Source: Bermanella sp. WJH001 (GTDB lineage Bacteria > Pseudomonadota > Gammaproteobacteria > Pseudomonadales > Oceanobacteraceae). From it: 64,000 nucleotides of DNA. Below, one piece after another: positions 8,741 through 20,065 of the stretch (position 1 is its first letter; each line of letters starts with the position of its first letter). A model generated the notes under the pieces. It was not told where the DNA came from, ran no database searches, and saw nothing but the letters and a program-made list of their open reading frames with translations. The position numbers and the translations under genes were made by a program. The stretch covers positions 729,155 through 793,154 of the forward strand of contig NZ_JASJOO010000003.1 in assembly GCF_030070105.1 (NCBI RefSeq). Direction: 5' to 3'.

Positions 8741-9523
8741 GTGTTTCAATTGGGTCGAATCATTGCGGTAGCCAATCAAAAAGGCGGTGTGGGGAAAACC
8801 ACCACCACGGTAAACTTGTCCGCGTCCTTGGTGGCCACCAAGCGTAAAGTGTTGGTCATTGATTTAGATCCTCAAGGTAACGCCACCATGGGTAGTGGTG
8901 TCAATAAACATGAACTTGAACTATCGGTTTATGACTTATTGGTTGAAGGTAACTCGGTTGATGAAGTGAAAGTAGCAACCGATCCTGCAGGCTACGATGT
9001 GATACCTGCCAACGGTGATTTAACCGCAGCAGAAGTTGCCTTAATGGAGCTAGAACATAAAGAACGCCGTTTGAAAATGGCGTTAGATGCGGTAAAAGAT
9101 CAATACGATTATATCTTGATCGACTGCCCCCCTTCTTTGAATATGCTGACGGTCAACGCCTTTGTGGCAGCCGATGGCATTATTATTCCTATGCAGTGCG
9201 AGTACTATGCACTGGAAGGGTTAAGTGCATTAATGAGCACCATTGAACGCATTAAACAAATCAATCCAGAACTTGAGATTGATGGTTTACTGCGCACCAT
9301 GTATGACCCTCGTGCAAGCTTAACCACAGATGTATCATCACAATTAATCAATCATTTTGGCGATAAAGTTTACGGTACTGTGATTCCCCGTAATATTCGC
9401 TTAGCAGAAGCACCGAGCTACGGCATGCCTGTGTTGTGTTACGATAAAACGTCTCGCGGTGCAGTGGCTTACTTAGCGTTAGCCGGTGAAGTAAATCGTA
9501 AAAACAAATCGGTAGAACATTAA
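8741..9523 (+). CDS. parA: Chromosome-partitioning ATPase ParA (Soj)
   Basis: Walker-type ATPase that moves ParB-bound origins apart. The deviant Walker A KGGVGKTT is at residues 14-21, DLDPQGNAT follows near 42-50, and IDCPPSL is the Walker B region; the length of 260 is typical. There is a choice of start: the GTG at 8741 is the longest, but TTG at 8750 gives MGRIIAVANQKGG, the usual family N-terminus, and has AAGGTG at 8738-8743 as binding site. I list the longer form; the difference is three residues. It forms an operon with parB, 30 bases downstream. Confidence 0.95.
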   Translation: MFQLGRIIAVANQKGGVGKTTTTVNLSASLVATKRKVLVIDLDPQGNATMGSGVNKHELELSVYDLLVEGNSVDEVKVATDPAGYDVIPANGDLTAAEVALMELEHKERRLKMALDAVKDQYDYILIDCPPSLNMLTVNAFVAADGIIIPMQCEYYALEGLSALMSTIERIKQINPELEIDGLLRTMYDPRASLTTDVSSQLINHFGDKVYGTVIPRNIRLAEAPSYGMPVLCYDKTSRGAVAYLALAGEVNRKNKSVEH

Positions 9524-9553
9524 TATTTCTTTTAAATAAGCGGCAACAAGAAC

Positions 9554-10459
9554 ATGGCAAAAAAACGTGGATTAGGTGGAATGGGTTTGGATGCCCTGCT
9601 GGCAGGGGCCGCCAGCCAAAATAAAGCGCAAAACACACACGCAGAAGACGCCACAACCGATACCGCTTTTAGCAAAGATGTTCTTAAGCAGCTGCCGGTC
9701 GAATACCTACAGCCGGGTCAATACCAGCCTCGTAAAGACATGCACCCAGAGGGCTTAGAAGAACTTGCCGCGTCTATAAAAGCGCAAGGCATCATGCAGC
9801 CCATTGTTGTTAGAGCAATTAGCGCCACTAGCAATAAGACCAAATACGAAATCATTGCCGGTGAACGCCGTTGGCGTGCCGCGCAAATGGCCGGCCTGCA
9901 TGAAGTACCGGCTATTATTCGCGATGTAGCCGATGATGCTGCCATTGCCATGGCGTTAATAGAAAACATCCAGCGTGAAAATTTAAACCCTATGGAAGAA
10001 GCCGTAGCTCTGCATCGCTTACAAGTGGAGTTTGAGTTAACCCAGCAGCAAGTGGCGGATGCGGTGGGTAAAAATCGAGTGACGGTTACCAATCTATTGC
10101 GTTTAATGAATTTAAACGACGATGTGCGAACGCTACTTGAACATGGTGACATCGAGATGGGTCACGCGCGCGCGCTTTTGGGTTTACAGGGTGAACACCA
10201 AAGTGAAGCGGCTCGCCAAGTGGTAGCAAAAGCCCTAACCGTTCGTCATACAGAAGCTTTAGTACGTACATGGCATGAACAAAAACAAGCCCCAGCCAAA
10301 CCAAAAGCGGACCCTGATATTCAACGCTTAGAAGGCAGTTTAGGTGAGCGCTTGGGTGCCAAGGTTGAATTGAAGCACAACCATAAAGGCCAGGGAAAGC
10401 TAGTCATTAGCTATTCAAGCCTTGATGAGTTAGATGGTATTTTAAATCACATCAAATAG
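9554..10459 (+). CDS. parB: Chromosome-partitioning protein ParB (Spo0J)
   Basis: CTPase clamp that binds parS and spreads on origin DNA. The 301-residue protein begins MAKKRGLGGMGLDALL, typical of proteobacterial ParB, where this tail stimulates ParA. GERRWRAA at residues 103-110 is the CTP-binding box and ENIQRENLNPMEEA (137-150) the second box, followed by a helix-turn-helix around TQQQVADAVGKNRVTVTNLL. The C-terminal part is the dimerisation domain. No good parS site is visible in the window. Confidence 0.96.
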   Translation: MAKKRGLGGMGLDALLAGAASQNKAQNTHAEDATTDTAFSKDVLKQLPVEYLQPGQYQPRKDMHPEGLEELAASIKAQGIMQPIVVRAISATSNKTKYEIIAGERRWRAAQMAGLHEVPAIIRDVADDAAIAMALIENIQRENLNPMEEAVALHRLQVEFELTQQQVADAVGKNRVTVTNLLRLMNLNDDVRTLLEHGDIEMGHARALLGLQGEHQSEAARQVVAKALTVRHTEALVRTWHEQKQAPAKPKADPDIQRLEGSLGERLGAKVELKHNHKGQGKLVISYSSLDELDGILNHIK

Positions 10460-10472
10460 CGCAAGCTAAGCC

Positions 10473-10494
10473 GGCCATTGAAATTTCAATGGCC
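10473..10494. terminator. Palindrome after parB, possible terminator
   Basis: GGCCATTGAAA and TTTCAATGGCC form a perfect 22-base palindrome 13 bases after the parB stop codon. The downstream T content is low, so its action as an intrinsic terminator is uncertain. Confidence 0.45.
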
Positions 10495-10621
10495 GCCCTA
10501 TTTCATTGCTAAACCCAATTAAGCCAACTACACTGCCTCACCATTGTGCATTTTTTGTTCGCAAGGGTTGTGTGCATACAGAGAAATGCTCAATTTAAAT
10601 GCGAATAAAGTGAATGGCTGG

Positions 10622-10650
10622 TTGAAGCTAAGCGATATAGCCAATATAAT
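10622..10650 (+). promoter_or_regulatory. Sigma-70 promoter of the atp operon
   Basis: TTGAAG (10622-10627) and a perfect TATAAT (10645-10650) are 17 bases apart. Transcription would begin near 10657, giving a leader of about 67 bases before the atpI start codon. Confidence 0.75.
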
Positions 10651-10673
10651 TCTGCCCGCCTATTTTTGGGTAA

Positions 10674-10687
10674 TTGATCTAAATCAT
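10674..10687. promoter_or_regulatory. FNR/ANR-like binding site in the atp leader
   Basis: TTGATCTAAATCAT differs at one base from the FNR/ANR consensus TTGATNNNNATCAA. It lies about 17-30 bases downstream of the predicted start point, a position that favours repression or roadblock over activation. Chance occurrence cannot be excluded. Confidence 0.45.
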
Positions 10688-10723
10688 CAGCGATAATTGG
10701 CGCAGTTAGCCATTGGAGAAAGC

Positions 10724-11095
10724 GTGAGTCAGACCATACAACGCCCTCCAGTATTTAGGATCACCCTGTTTCAGCTGGGGTTGAGTGGCTTGATTGCCCT
10801 CTTGTTTATGTTGAAAAGCCAAGAGGCTGCGGTCTCAGCTTTGGCGGGCGGCATGATATGTACCGTCCCAAATGCCTACTTTATATATAAGGCATTTAAA
10901 TACAGCGGGGCACGACAGATAGATTACGTACTGCGTTCACTATATCAGGGCGGTACTTGGAAAATCGTGTTAACCGCAATTGGGTTTGCAGCGGCGTTTA
11001 AGTTGATAAACCCTGTGGATTTTATGGCGTTGTTCAGTGCGTTTATTGCTGTGCAGGCCACGAGCGTTTTCGCATCAAGAATTGCAAATTTATAA
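10724..11095 (+). CDS. atpI: ATP synthase protein I
   Basis: Small inner-membrane protein that helps assemble the c-ring of ATP synthase. Four hydrophobic segments are visible in 123 residues, including GLIALLFMLKSQEAAVSALAG and a C-terminal FMALFSAFIAVQATSVFA stretch, as in the AtpI family. The open frame reaches back to a TTG at 10697, but the GTG at 10724 has GGAGAA six bases upstream and is preferred. It is the first gene of the atp operon, 24 bases before atpB. Confidence 0.88.
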   Translation: MSQTIQRPPVFRITLFQLGLSGLIALLFMLKSQEAAVSALAGGMICTVPNAYFIYKAFKYSGARQIDYVLRSLYQGGTWKIVLTAIGFAAAFKLINPVDFMALFSAFIAVQATSVFASRIANL

Positions 11096-12034
<939 letters not shown>

Positions 12035-12045
12035 GCGATGACGTT

Positions 12046-12146
12046 AAGGCTTACTAGCGTAAGCCTTGGATGTTAGAACTGAACTGAAAACGATTTTTAA
12101 CCCTTTAACTTAACCGTTAATTTTAACCTTAACCCTAACCTTAAAT
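12046..12146 (+). promoter_or_regulatory. atpB-atpE intergenic hairpin and TTAACC-rich leader
   Basis: A perfect 9-bp stem (AAGGCTTAC at 12046-12054 with GTAAGCCTT at 12059-12067) has no T-run, so it is unlikely to terminate. It is followed at 12093-12146 by a low-complexity tract made of repeated TTAACC/TTAACCC units directly before the atpE binding site. Unstructured U/A-rich leaders boost atpE translation in other bacteria, so a translational enhancer plus an mRNA-stabilising hairpin is a reasonable inference. Confidence 0.5.
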
Positions 12147-12148
12147 AG

Positions 12149-12385
<237 letters not shown>

Positions 12386-12430
12386 TTTTTAACTTTACAA
12401 CTAAAAAACAACGAATTAGAGGACTAAGGC

Positions 12431-12901
12431 GTGAATATTAATTTGACTCTGATCGGCCAGATCATCGCCTTTGCTGTTTTCGTTGCCTTCTGCATGAAAT
12501 TTGTTTGGCCTCCGCTAATCAATGCAATGCAAGAACGTGCAAAGAAAATTGCGGATGGTTTGGATGCAGCAAATCGTGCAGAACGTGATTTGAAATTGGC
12601 TCAAGAAAAAGCCACTTCTCAAATGCGTGAAGCAAAAGAGCAAGCTGCCCAGATCATTGAGCAAGCGAACAAGCGCGCTAGCCAAATCATTGATGAAGCC
12701 AAAGATACGGCTCGTCAAGAAGGTGAGCGTCTTAAAGCCGCAGCTCAAGCGGAAATTGATCAAGAAGTTAACCGCGCGAAAGAAACTCTTCGTACTCGAG
12801 TTTCAGCACTAGCAGTAGCCGGCGCTTCTAAAATCCTGGAAACCTCAATTGATGTTGAGAAGCACAATGCGCTTCTTGATAAATTGGCAGAAGAGCTATA
12901 A
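12431..12901 (+). CDS. atpF: ATP synthase F0 subunit b
   Basis: Peripheral-stalk subunit of 156 residues, the same size as in E. coli. It starts with GTG at 12431 after TTAGAGGA, has one N-terminal transmembrane helix (about 5-26) ending in MKFVWPPL, and then a long charged coiled coil (about 30-150) rich in Lys, Glu and Ala. It connects the membrane a-subunit to delta and alpha. Confidence 0.97.
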   Translation: MNINLTLIGQIIAFAVFVAFCMKFVWPPLINAMQERAKKIADGLDAANRAERDLKLAQEKATSQMREAKEQAAQIIEQANKRASQIIDEAKDTARQEGERLKAAAQAEIDQEVNRAKETLRTRVSALAVAGASKILETSIDVEKHNALLDKLAEEL

Positions 12902-12913
12902 GCGAGGTTTACC

Positions 12914-13450
12914 ATGGCTGAACTTTCAACATTGGCACGTCCATACGCGAAAGCAGCCTTCCAAGCAGCTGTTGACGCTGGTGCATTGCAAGCATGGTCT
13001 ACCATGCTTTCAGTCGCCAGCAATGTCGCCCAACAAGACCAGGTAGAAGAAGTTTTATCTAACCCAAGTCTTACAGGCGCACAGCAAGCTCAAACATTTA
13101 TCGATGTTTGTGGTGATATTTTGAACGAATCAGGTCAAAACCTGGTTAACGTTCTAGCGGAAAACAAACGTATTTCCCTACTACCACAAATTTTCGAGCA
13201 ATTTGAGCACTTGAAGGCCGAGCTAGAAAAAGCCGTAGATGTAGAAATCATCTCCGCTATCGAAGTAACGGACGATACTAAGCAAAAATTGACTCAAGCT
13301 CTCAAAGTCAAACTTGATAAAGACGTACGTGTAACTACTTCTGTTGATTCAACATTAGTAGGCGGCGCCATCATCCGTGCGGGTGATATGGTGATCGACG
13401 GTACTCTTAAAGGCAAGTTGGCCAAGTTAGCCGAAGCGATGAACTCCTGA
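12914..13450 (+). CDS. atpH: ATP synthase F1 subunit delta
   Basis: The 178-residue delta subunit links the b-stalk to the alpha3beta3 head. The N-terminal six-helix domain starts MAELSTLARPYAKAAF, the family signature, and the C-terminal part ends with VDSTLVGGAIIRAGDMVIDGTL, also diagnostic. It is 12 bases after atpF and 16 before atpA. Confidence 0.97.
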   Translation: MAELSTLARPYAKAAFQAAVDAGALQAWSTMLSVASNVAQQDQVEEVLSNPSLTGAQQAQTFIDVCGDILNESGQNLVNVLAENKRISLLPQIFEQFEHLKAELEKAVDVEIISAIEVTDDTKQKLTQALKVKLDKDVRVTTSVDSTLVGGAIIRAGDMVIDGTLKGKLAKLAEAMNS

Positions 13451-13466
13451 GTTTGAGGGATAAAGC

Positions 13467-15011
13467 ATGCAGCAACTAAATCCTAGCGAAATTAGCGATG
13501 TGATCAAAAGCCGTATCGAGAAACTTGATACGTCTTCTGAAGCTCGCACCGAAGGTACCATTGTATCCGTCGCTGACGGTATCGTGCGTATCCACGGACT
13601 AGCCGACGTAATGTACGGCGAAATGATTGAATTTGATGGCGGCCTATACGGCATGGCTCTTAACTTAGAGCGTGATTCTGTAGGCGCAATCGTATTGGGT
13701 GATTACCTACCTTTACAAGAAGGCCAAAAGGCTCGTTGTACTGGTCGTATCCTTGAAGTACCAACTGGTCCTGAACTATTAGGCCGTGTTGTAGATGCTC
13801 TAGGTAACCCAATTGATGGGAAAGGCCCAATTGAAGCAAAAACGACTTCTCCAGTAGAACGTATTGCTCCAGGCGTAATTTCTCGTAAATCAGTAGATCA
13901 ACCTGTGCAAACTGGTTATAAATCAGTGGATGCAATGGTTCCTGTTGGCCGTGGCCAGCGTGAACTTATCATCGGTGACCGTCAGACTGGTAAAACAGCG
14001 ATGGCAATCGATGCGATCATCAACCAAAAAGACTCTGGCATTAAGTGTGTATACGTAGCCATCGGTCAGAAGCAATCTTCTATTGCGAACGTTGTTCGTA
14101 AACTTGAAGAGCACGGCGCAATGGAAAACACCATTATCGTTGCCGCTTCTGCTTCTGATCCTGCTTCTATGCAGTTCTTATCGCCATACGCTGGTTGTGC
14201 AATGGGTGAATACTTCCGTGACCGCGGTGAAGACGCACTAATCGTATATGATGATTTGACTAAACAAGCTTGGGCTTACCGTCAAATTTCATTGCTATTG
14301 AAACGTCCTCCTGGTCGTGAAGCATACCCTGGTGACGTATTCTATTTGCACTCTCGTCTATTAGAGCGTGCATCTCGCGTAAATGCGAACTACGTTGAGC
14401 AGTTCACCAATGGTGAAGTGAAAGGTCAAACCGGTTCTTTAACTGCGTTACCGATCATCGAAACTCAAGGTGGTGACGTATCTGCGTTCGTACCAACTAA
14501 CGTTATCTCCATTACTGATGGTCAGATCTTCTTAGAAACTAACCTATTCAATGCGGGTATTCGTCCTGCAATGAACGCCGGTATCTCTGTATCGCGTGTT
14601 GGTGGTTCTGCACAAACTAAGATCATCTCTAAATTAGGTGGTGGTATCCGTCTAGCCTTGGCTCAGTACCGTGAACTAGCAGCGTTTGCTGCCTTCGCAT
14701 CTGACCTAGATGACGCGACTCGTGCCCAGCTTGAGCACGGTAAAACTGTTACTGAGCTAATGAAGCAGAAGCAGTACGCGCCAATGTCTGTAGCTGAAAT
14801 GGCAATTATGCTATTCGCTGCAAACGAAGGTTATCTAAAAGACGTAGCCGTAGAAAAAATCGCAGACTTCGAAGCTGCTCTTCTTTCTTACGCCCACGCA
14901 GAGTTCAAAGACCTAGTTAATCTGATTAACGGTGCCGGTAAATATGGCGACGATGAGAAGAATGGTCTTAAAGACTTACTTGAGAAATTTAAGGCAACTC
15001 AAACCTACTAA
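13467..15011 (+). CDS. atpA: ATP synthase F1 subunit alpha
   Basis: Non-catalytic nucleotide-binding subunit, 514 residues. The Walker A loop GDRQTGKT lies near residues 169-176, followed by the conserved [21 protein letters not shown] segment that carries the arginine finger region. The sequence is highly conserved to its C-terminus, and the gene shows the biased codon use of a strongly expressed gene. Confidence 0.98.
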   Translation: MQQLNPSEISDVIKSRIEKLDTSSEARTEGTIVSVADGIVRIHGLADVMYGEMIEFDGGLYGMALNLERDSVGAIVLGDYLPLQEGQKARCTGRILEVPTGPELLGRVVDALGNPIDGKGPIEAKTTSPVERIAPGVISRKSVDQPVQTGYKSVDAMVPVGRGQRELIIGDRQTGKTAMAIDAIINQKDSGIKCVYVAIGQKQSSIANVVRKLEEHGAMENTIIVAASASDPASMQFLSPYAGCAMGEYFRDRGEDALIVYDDLTKQAWAYRQISLLLKRPPGREAYPGDVFYLHSRLLERASRVNANYVEQFTNGEVKGQTGSLTALPIIETQGGDVSAFVPTNVISITDGQIFLETNLFNAGIRPAMNAGISVSRVGGSAQTKIISKLGGGIRLALAQYRELAAFAAFASDLDDATRAQLEHGKTVTELMKQKQYAPMSVAEMAIMLFAANEGYLKDVAVEKIADFEAALLSYAHAEFKDLVNLINGAGKYGDDEKNGLKDLLEKFKATQTY

Positions 15012-15056
15012 GCTTCGGCTTAGTCGGTTCGCCGAGTAGATAATAGGGGCAGTCAT

Positions 15057-15917
15057 ATGGCAGTCGGAAAAGAGATTAAGCAGAAAATCGGCAGTATTAA
15101 CAATACGCGCAAGATTACATCTGCAATGGAAATGGTAGCAGCATCGAAAATGCGTAAAGCGCAAACTCGTATGTCTGCTGGCCGTCCATATGCGGAAAAA
15201 ATCCGCGCGGTAGTGGGCCACGTTGCCAGTGCTACCAGTGAATACCGTCATGCCTATCTGCAAGAGCGAGAAGTAAAGCGCGTTGGTTACATCGTAATTA
15301 CTTCTGACCGTGGCCTATGTGGTGGCTTGAACACCAACTTGCTACGTAGTTTGATGAAAGAAATGAAGCAGTTCCACAACGACAAAGTTGAAGTGGATAT
15401 TTGTGCCATTGGCCAAAAAGGTGTTTCGTTCTTCAAGAACTTCGGTGGCAATGTTGTTGCAGCCAAAACCCACTTGGGCGATGCGCCAGCAGTACATGAT
15501 TTAATCGGTAGCGTTAAGGTGATGCTAGATGCATTCGATAACGGCGAAATTGACCGCATATATATAGCGGGTAATGAGTTCGTTAACACCATGACGCAAA
15601 AACCAACCGTTAGACAACTTTTACCGCTTGAAGCTAAGCAAGATAAAGCATTGAGTGGCCATTGGGATTACATCTACGAACCAGACGCCGAGCTATTGCT
15701 TGACGATTTATTGATTCGTTACATGGAGTCTCAGGTATATCAAGCCGTTGTTGAAAACACAGCGTGTGAGATGGCTGCAAGGATGTTGGCGATGAAAGCC
15801 GCAACCGACAATGCGGGTGACTTCATTAAAGAGCTGAACTTGTTATACAACAAAGCTCGTCAGGCAGCGATTACACAAGAGATCTCAGAGATCTGTAGTG
15901 GCGCAGCAGCGGTATAG
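15057..15917 (+). CDS. atpG: ATP synthase F1 subunit gamma
   Basis: Central rotor shaft, 286 residues. The N-terminal coiled-coil helix [20 protein letters not shown] and the C-terminal helix ending [18 protein letters not shown] are the conserved parts that insert into the head. The middle contains [15 protein letters not shown], a family signature. It is placed between atpA and atpD as usual. Confidence 0.98.
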   Translation: MAVGKEIKQKIGSINNTRKITSAMEMVAASKMRKAQTRMSAGRPYAEKIRAVVGHVASATSEYRHAYLQEREVKRVGYIVITSDRGLCGGLNTNLLRSLMKEMKQFHNDKVEVDICAIGQKGVSFFKNFGGNVVAAKTHLGDAPAVHDLIGSVKVMLDAFDNGEIDRIYIAGNEFVNTMTQKPTVRQLLPLEAKQDKALSGHWDYIYEPDAELLLDDLLIRYMESQVYQAVVENTACEMAARMLAMKAATDNAGDFIKELNLLYNKARQAAITQEISEICSGAAAV

Positions 15918-15940
15918 GCTTGCAGATTAAAGGTTTATAA

Positions 15941-17350
<1,410 letters not shown>

Positions 17351-17364
17351 TAGGAGAGAAAGCT

Positions 17365-17793
17365 ATGGCAATGACGGTTCACTGCGATATCGTTAGCGCT
17401 GAAGAGGCTATCTTCTCTGGCTTGGTTGAAATTGTAGTGGCATCGGGTGCCAGCGGTGAACTAGGTATTTTACCTGGTCACGCGGCACTGATGACCAAAC
17501 TTGAGCCAGGCCCCGTTCGTGTTAAAAAACAGAACGGTGAAGAGGAAATCTTCTACGTATCAGGTGGCTTCTTAGAAGTTCAGCCTAATTCTGTGACTGT
17601 ATTAGCAGACACTGCGTTACGCGCTGACAACATCGACGAAGCAGCTGCGCTTGAAGCGAAAAAACACGCTGAGCAAGCACTTGAAAATCAAAGCGGTGAT
17701 TTTGATTATTCTCGTGCCGCCTCTCAGCTTGCGGAATCCATTGCACAGATTCGCACTCTGCAGCAGATCCGCGAAAAATTGGGTAAGCGTTAA
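17365..17793 (+). CDS. atpC: ATP synthase F1 subunit epsilon
   Basis: Rotor and inhibitory subunit of 142 residues, with the N-terminal beta-sandwich ([20 protein letters not shown] is the signature) and a two-helix C-terminal arm. It is the last gene of the operon and is followed by a strong terminator. Its last about 75 bases plus the terminator region have been copied twice downstream (17879-18144), an unusual situation. Confidence 0.97.
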   Translation: MAMTVHCDIVSAEEAIFSGLVEIVVASGASGELGILPGHAALMTKLEPGPVRVKKQNGEEEIFYVSGGFLEVQPNSVTVLADTALRADNIDEAAALEAKKHAEQALENQSGDFDYSRAASQLAESIAQIRTLQQIREKLGKR

Positions 17794-17822
17794 TTTTTAG
17801 TTAATGTTTGTTCAGATAAAAG

Positions 17823-17847
17823 AACCCGCTTTTGCGGGTTTTTTTAT
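17823..17847 (+). terminator. Terminator of the atp operon
   Basis: AACCCGC and GCGGGTT pair around TTTT and are followed by TTTTTA. It starts 30 bases after the atpC stop codon. Confidence 0.92.
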
Positions 17848-17878
17848 TTCTGATTTTTATAATAAGGGTTCAACTGGA

Positions 17879-18144
17879 TCTCAGCTTGCACGCTTACACA
17901 ATCAGCATTGCACAGATTCGTTACTCTGCAGCAGATCCGCGAAAAATTGGGTAAGCGTTAATTTTTTAATTAATGATTATTCAAAGAAAGAGCCCGCACT
18001 GGAAACAGGAGCGGGTTTTTTTGTGCCTGCTTTTTATTGAGCGACGAAAGCTGAACCTCAGCTTGCACTCTTACACAATCAGCATTGCACAGATTAGCGA
18101 CTGTGAAGTAGATCCGCGAAAAATTGGGTAAGTGTTAATCGTTT
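17879..18144 (+). repeat. Two degenerate tandem copies of the atpC 3' end
   Basis: The atpC tail from 17722 (TCTCAGCTTGC, then ATTGCACAGATTCG, then GCAGATCCGCGAAAAATTGG) reappears at 17879 and again at 18056. The second copy keeps a stop codon and its own GCGGG terminator; the third ends in GTAAGTGTTAATC with no terminator. Spacing between copies is 157 and 177 bases. Neither copy has a start codon, so they are untranslated relics. This accounts for most of the 390-base gap after atpC. Confidence 0.85.
17993..18022 (+). terminator. Second, duplicated atp terminator
   Basis: CCCGC (17993-17997) and GCGGG (18011-18015) pair around a 13-base loop and are followed by TTTTTTT. It is the diverged copy of the atpC terminator. 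Confidence 0.75.
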
Positions 18145-18242
18145 AAGGTTTTTTACTTTTAAAAATAGGATTCTTTTCTAATACCGTGCCGTTGTATGTA
18201 ATTTTTATTACAATACCGCAACATTTAAACACCGAGTCGCCC

Positions 18243-19853
18243 GTGCAAAAACTCAAACACACCCTATTAATACTCCTCGCCCTTTGGGCATTCGTGATTA
18301 TGCCGGATGTCATTTATGGCTTATTCAACCATAACTACCTTGCTGGATATGATTTTAAGAGCATAGTGATCACACTTGTGTTGATGGTGTTCATGTCATT
18401 GAGCCGCACACCCAAGCTGAATAAAGTGGTTTTACTGATACTGGCCCTGATGCAGGCCACTCAGTTGATGTACTTCCAGTACTTTGGTGGCTTTTACAGT
18501 GCCTTTGATATGGTGCTGATGACGCACGAAATGCATGATGCGCTAATAGGTTTTGCTGATGGCTTGAAGTTCATGCTGCCGGCGTTCTTCTTGTCTATGG
18601 CTTTTTATGGATTAGCGTATTTTACATATGACCGTTTCTATAAAACCAGCTTCACCGTGTCATATATTTGGGTTGTATTTGTATTGCTTTTAACACTTCC
18701 GTTTTTGCAGTCTCTGCGCTCTGAAGCTTCACAAAAATATCAGCCTAATATTGCGCATTCCGCCATGAAAAACGGCTTATATAGTGTGTCTTTTTTTACT
18801 GCTCGTCAGTTAAAAATACTGGCTGGTTTACGCAAAGAGATGCCGAGTTATCAGCCCTATCAAATAACAAAAAATCCGCCGGTTGATGCCAATGTTGTGG
18901 TATTGATGGGTGAAAGCCTTAGTTATTACAATATGTCTTTGTTTGGCTATGAACGTGATACTACGCCAGATTTAATGCCTTACAAAAATGACCCCAACTT
19001 CTTTTATCTTCCTGCAATTTCAAGTGCGGTATCAACACGGGTATCCTTGGCTTTATTCTTTAACACGGTTTATGAGCCCAATAACACTGCGCATATTAGT
19101 AAAATGGACACTGCTCTATTTCGCTTAGCTAAGCGACAAGGGTATGAAACTCATTATATTACGACGCAGAAAAATGCAGGTGGCTTGACCTATTCCTTCT
19201 CACTAGGGGACATAGACTCATGGAAAGAAAATAAACATTTATTGGATTATGAAGGCGAGTACGACGATCGCTTATTGCTCGAGCTTAAGTCCATGAATCT
19301 AGATTACGACAAGCCTCAATTCATTACCTTGCATATGCGCAGCACGCATGGCCCTTATGTGGATAACTATCCAAAGTCTCAAGAGGTGTTTCCGGTTGAA
19401 GGCCAGCCATACGAATCATACATGCTCAACAGCTATGACAACTCTGTGTTGTATACCCAAAAAGTCATCGCCGATATTTATGAGTTTTTTAAAGATTCAA
19501 ACAAACCTACCTATATTTTCTTTACCCCAGACCACGGTGAATTAACTGGGCAAGGTGGACGTTTTGGTCACAATGCAGTGGATATTGATATGGCCCGTGT
19601 CCCGTTTCTATTTTACGGCGTTAATATACCTGAGAACGAAATCAAACGTATTAAGACGGAGCTAGGCTGTATGTCCAACCATTATTTGATTAGTCAGCAA
19701 GTGGCAAAAGTGCTTGGTTATGAAATAACGAATCCAAATGAAGAGGCCGGTAAATATTATTTGAATGGAACCGATGTGTTTGGTGAAGCGGGTTTTATGC
19801 AGTACGACATAAAACAGATACAAGAGCAAACCTGCCCTCAGTTCGCCGATTAA
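18243..19853 (+). CDS. Phosphoethanolamine-transferase-like membrane sulfatase-fold protein
   Basis: An inner-membrane enzyme with a periplasmic alkaline-phosphatase/sulfatase-fold domain. The N-terminal third has about five transmembrane helices; the catalytic part follows with VVLMGESLSYYNMSLFGYER (the ES pair holds the metal ligand and the Ser/Thr nucleophile, Ser here), then STHGPY, TPDHGE and GRFGHNA. This layout is that of EptA-type enzymes that decorate lipid A or glycans with phosphoethanolamine; the acceptor is unknown. The start is uncertain: the frame opens at GTG 18186, but the GTG at 18243 places the first helix at the N-terminus. Confidence 0.75.
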   Translation: MQKLKHTLLILLALWAFVIMPDVIYGLFNHNYLAGYDFKSIVITLVLMVFMSLSRTPKLNKVVLLILALMQATQLMYFQYFGGFYSAFDMVLMTHEMHDALIGFADGLKFMLPAFFLSMAFYGLAYFTYDRFYKTSFTVSYIWVVFVLLLTLPFLQSLRSEASQKYQPNIAHSAMKNGLYSVSFFTARQLKILAGLRKEMPSYQPYQITKNPPVDANVVVLMGESLSYYNMSLFGYERDTTPDLMPYKNDPNFFYLPAISSAVSTRVSLALFFNTVYEPNNTAHISKMDTALFRLAKRQGYETHYITTQKNAGGLTYSFSLGDIDSWKENKHLLDYEGEYDDRLLLELKSMNLDYDKPQFITLHMRSTHGPYVDNYPKSQEVFPVEGQPYESYMLNSYDNSVLYTQKVIADIYEFFKDSNKPTYIFFTPDHGELTGQGGRFGHNAVDIDMARVPFLFYGVNIPENEIKRIKTELGCMSNHYLISQQVAKVLGYEITNPNEEAGKYYLNGTDVFGEAGFMQYDIKQIQEQTCPQFAD

Positions 19854-19874
19854 TCTAAGGGTGAACCGTTGATA

Positions 19875-19902
19875 AAAAAGCCGCTCAAAGAGCGGTTTTT
19901 TA
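19875..19902. terminator. Bidirectional terminator after the transferase gene
   Basis: CCGCTC and GAGCGG (19881-19895) pair around AAA, with AAAAAAG on the left and TTTTTTAC on the right. Confidence 0.85.
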
Positions 19903-19924
19903 CTTTCTAAATCTGTGAAATATG

Positions 19925-19990
19925 TATAAAGCATTCCACAAGGTATCAAACATCATTTGTTGCGTGCCCGCGATGGCATCGCTGTAATAA
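19925..19990 (-). pseudogene. Relic of the 3' end of a TrmB-type regulator gene
   Basis: On the minus strand this segment encodes DAIAGTQQMMFDTLWNAL, which is the C-terminus of the intact TrmB-like regulator at 21613-22356 (DAIAGTQQMMFDTLWAAL). By eye about 53 of 62 bases match and most differences are silent, so it comes from a diverged functional allele and is not a fresh copy. It has lost its stop codon and all upstream sequence. Confidence 0.75.
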
Positions 19991-20065
19991 CTATCACAAC
20001 AGGATAATGGACTGTTAGGAGGGTATGTACATTACCAATAAATAATAATGTACATAACAGAAGGG

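Noticed and set aside
17804..18040. 78-residue frame after atpC
   Set aside because: It runs through two terminators and the duplicated atpC tails; composition is not protein-like.
17722..18144. CRISPR-like array after atpC
   Set aside because: Repeats are long, diverging, derived from a gene end, and spacers contain terminators; there are no cas genes.
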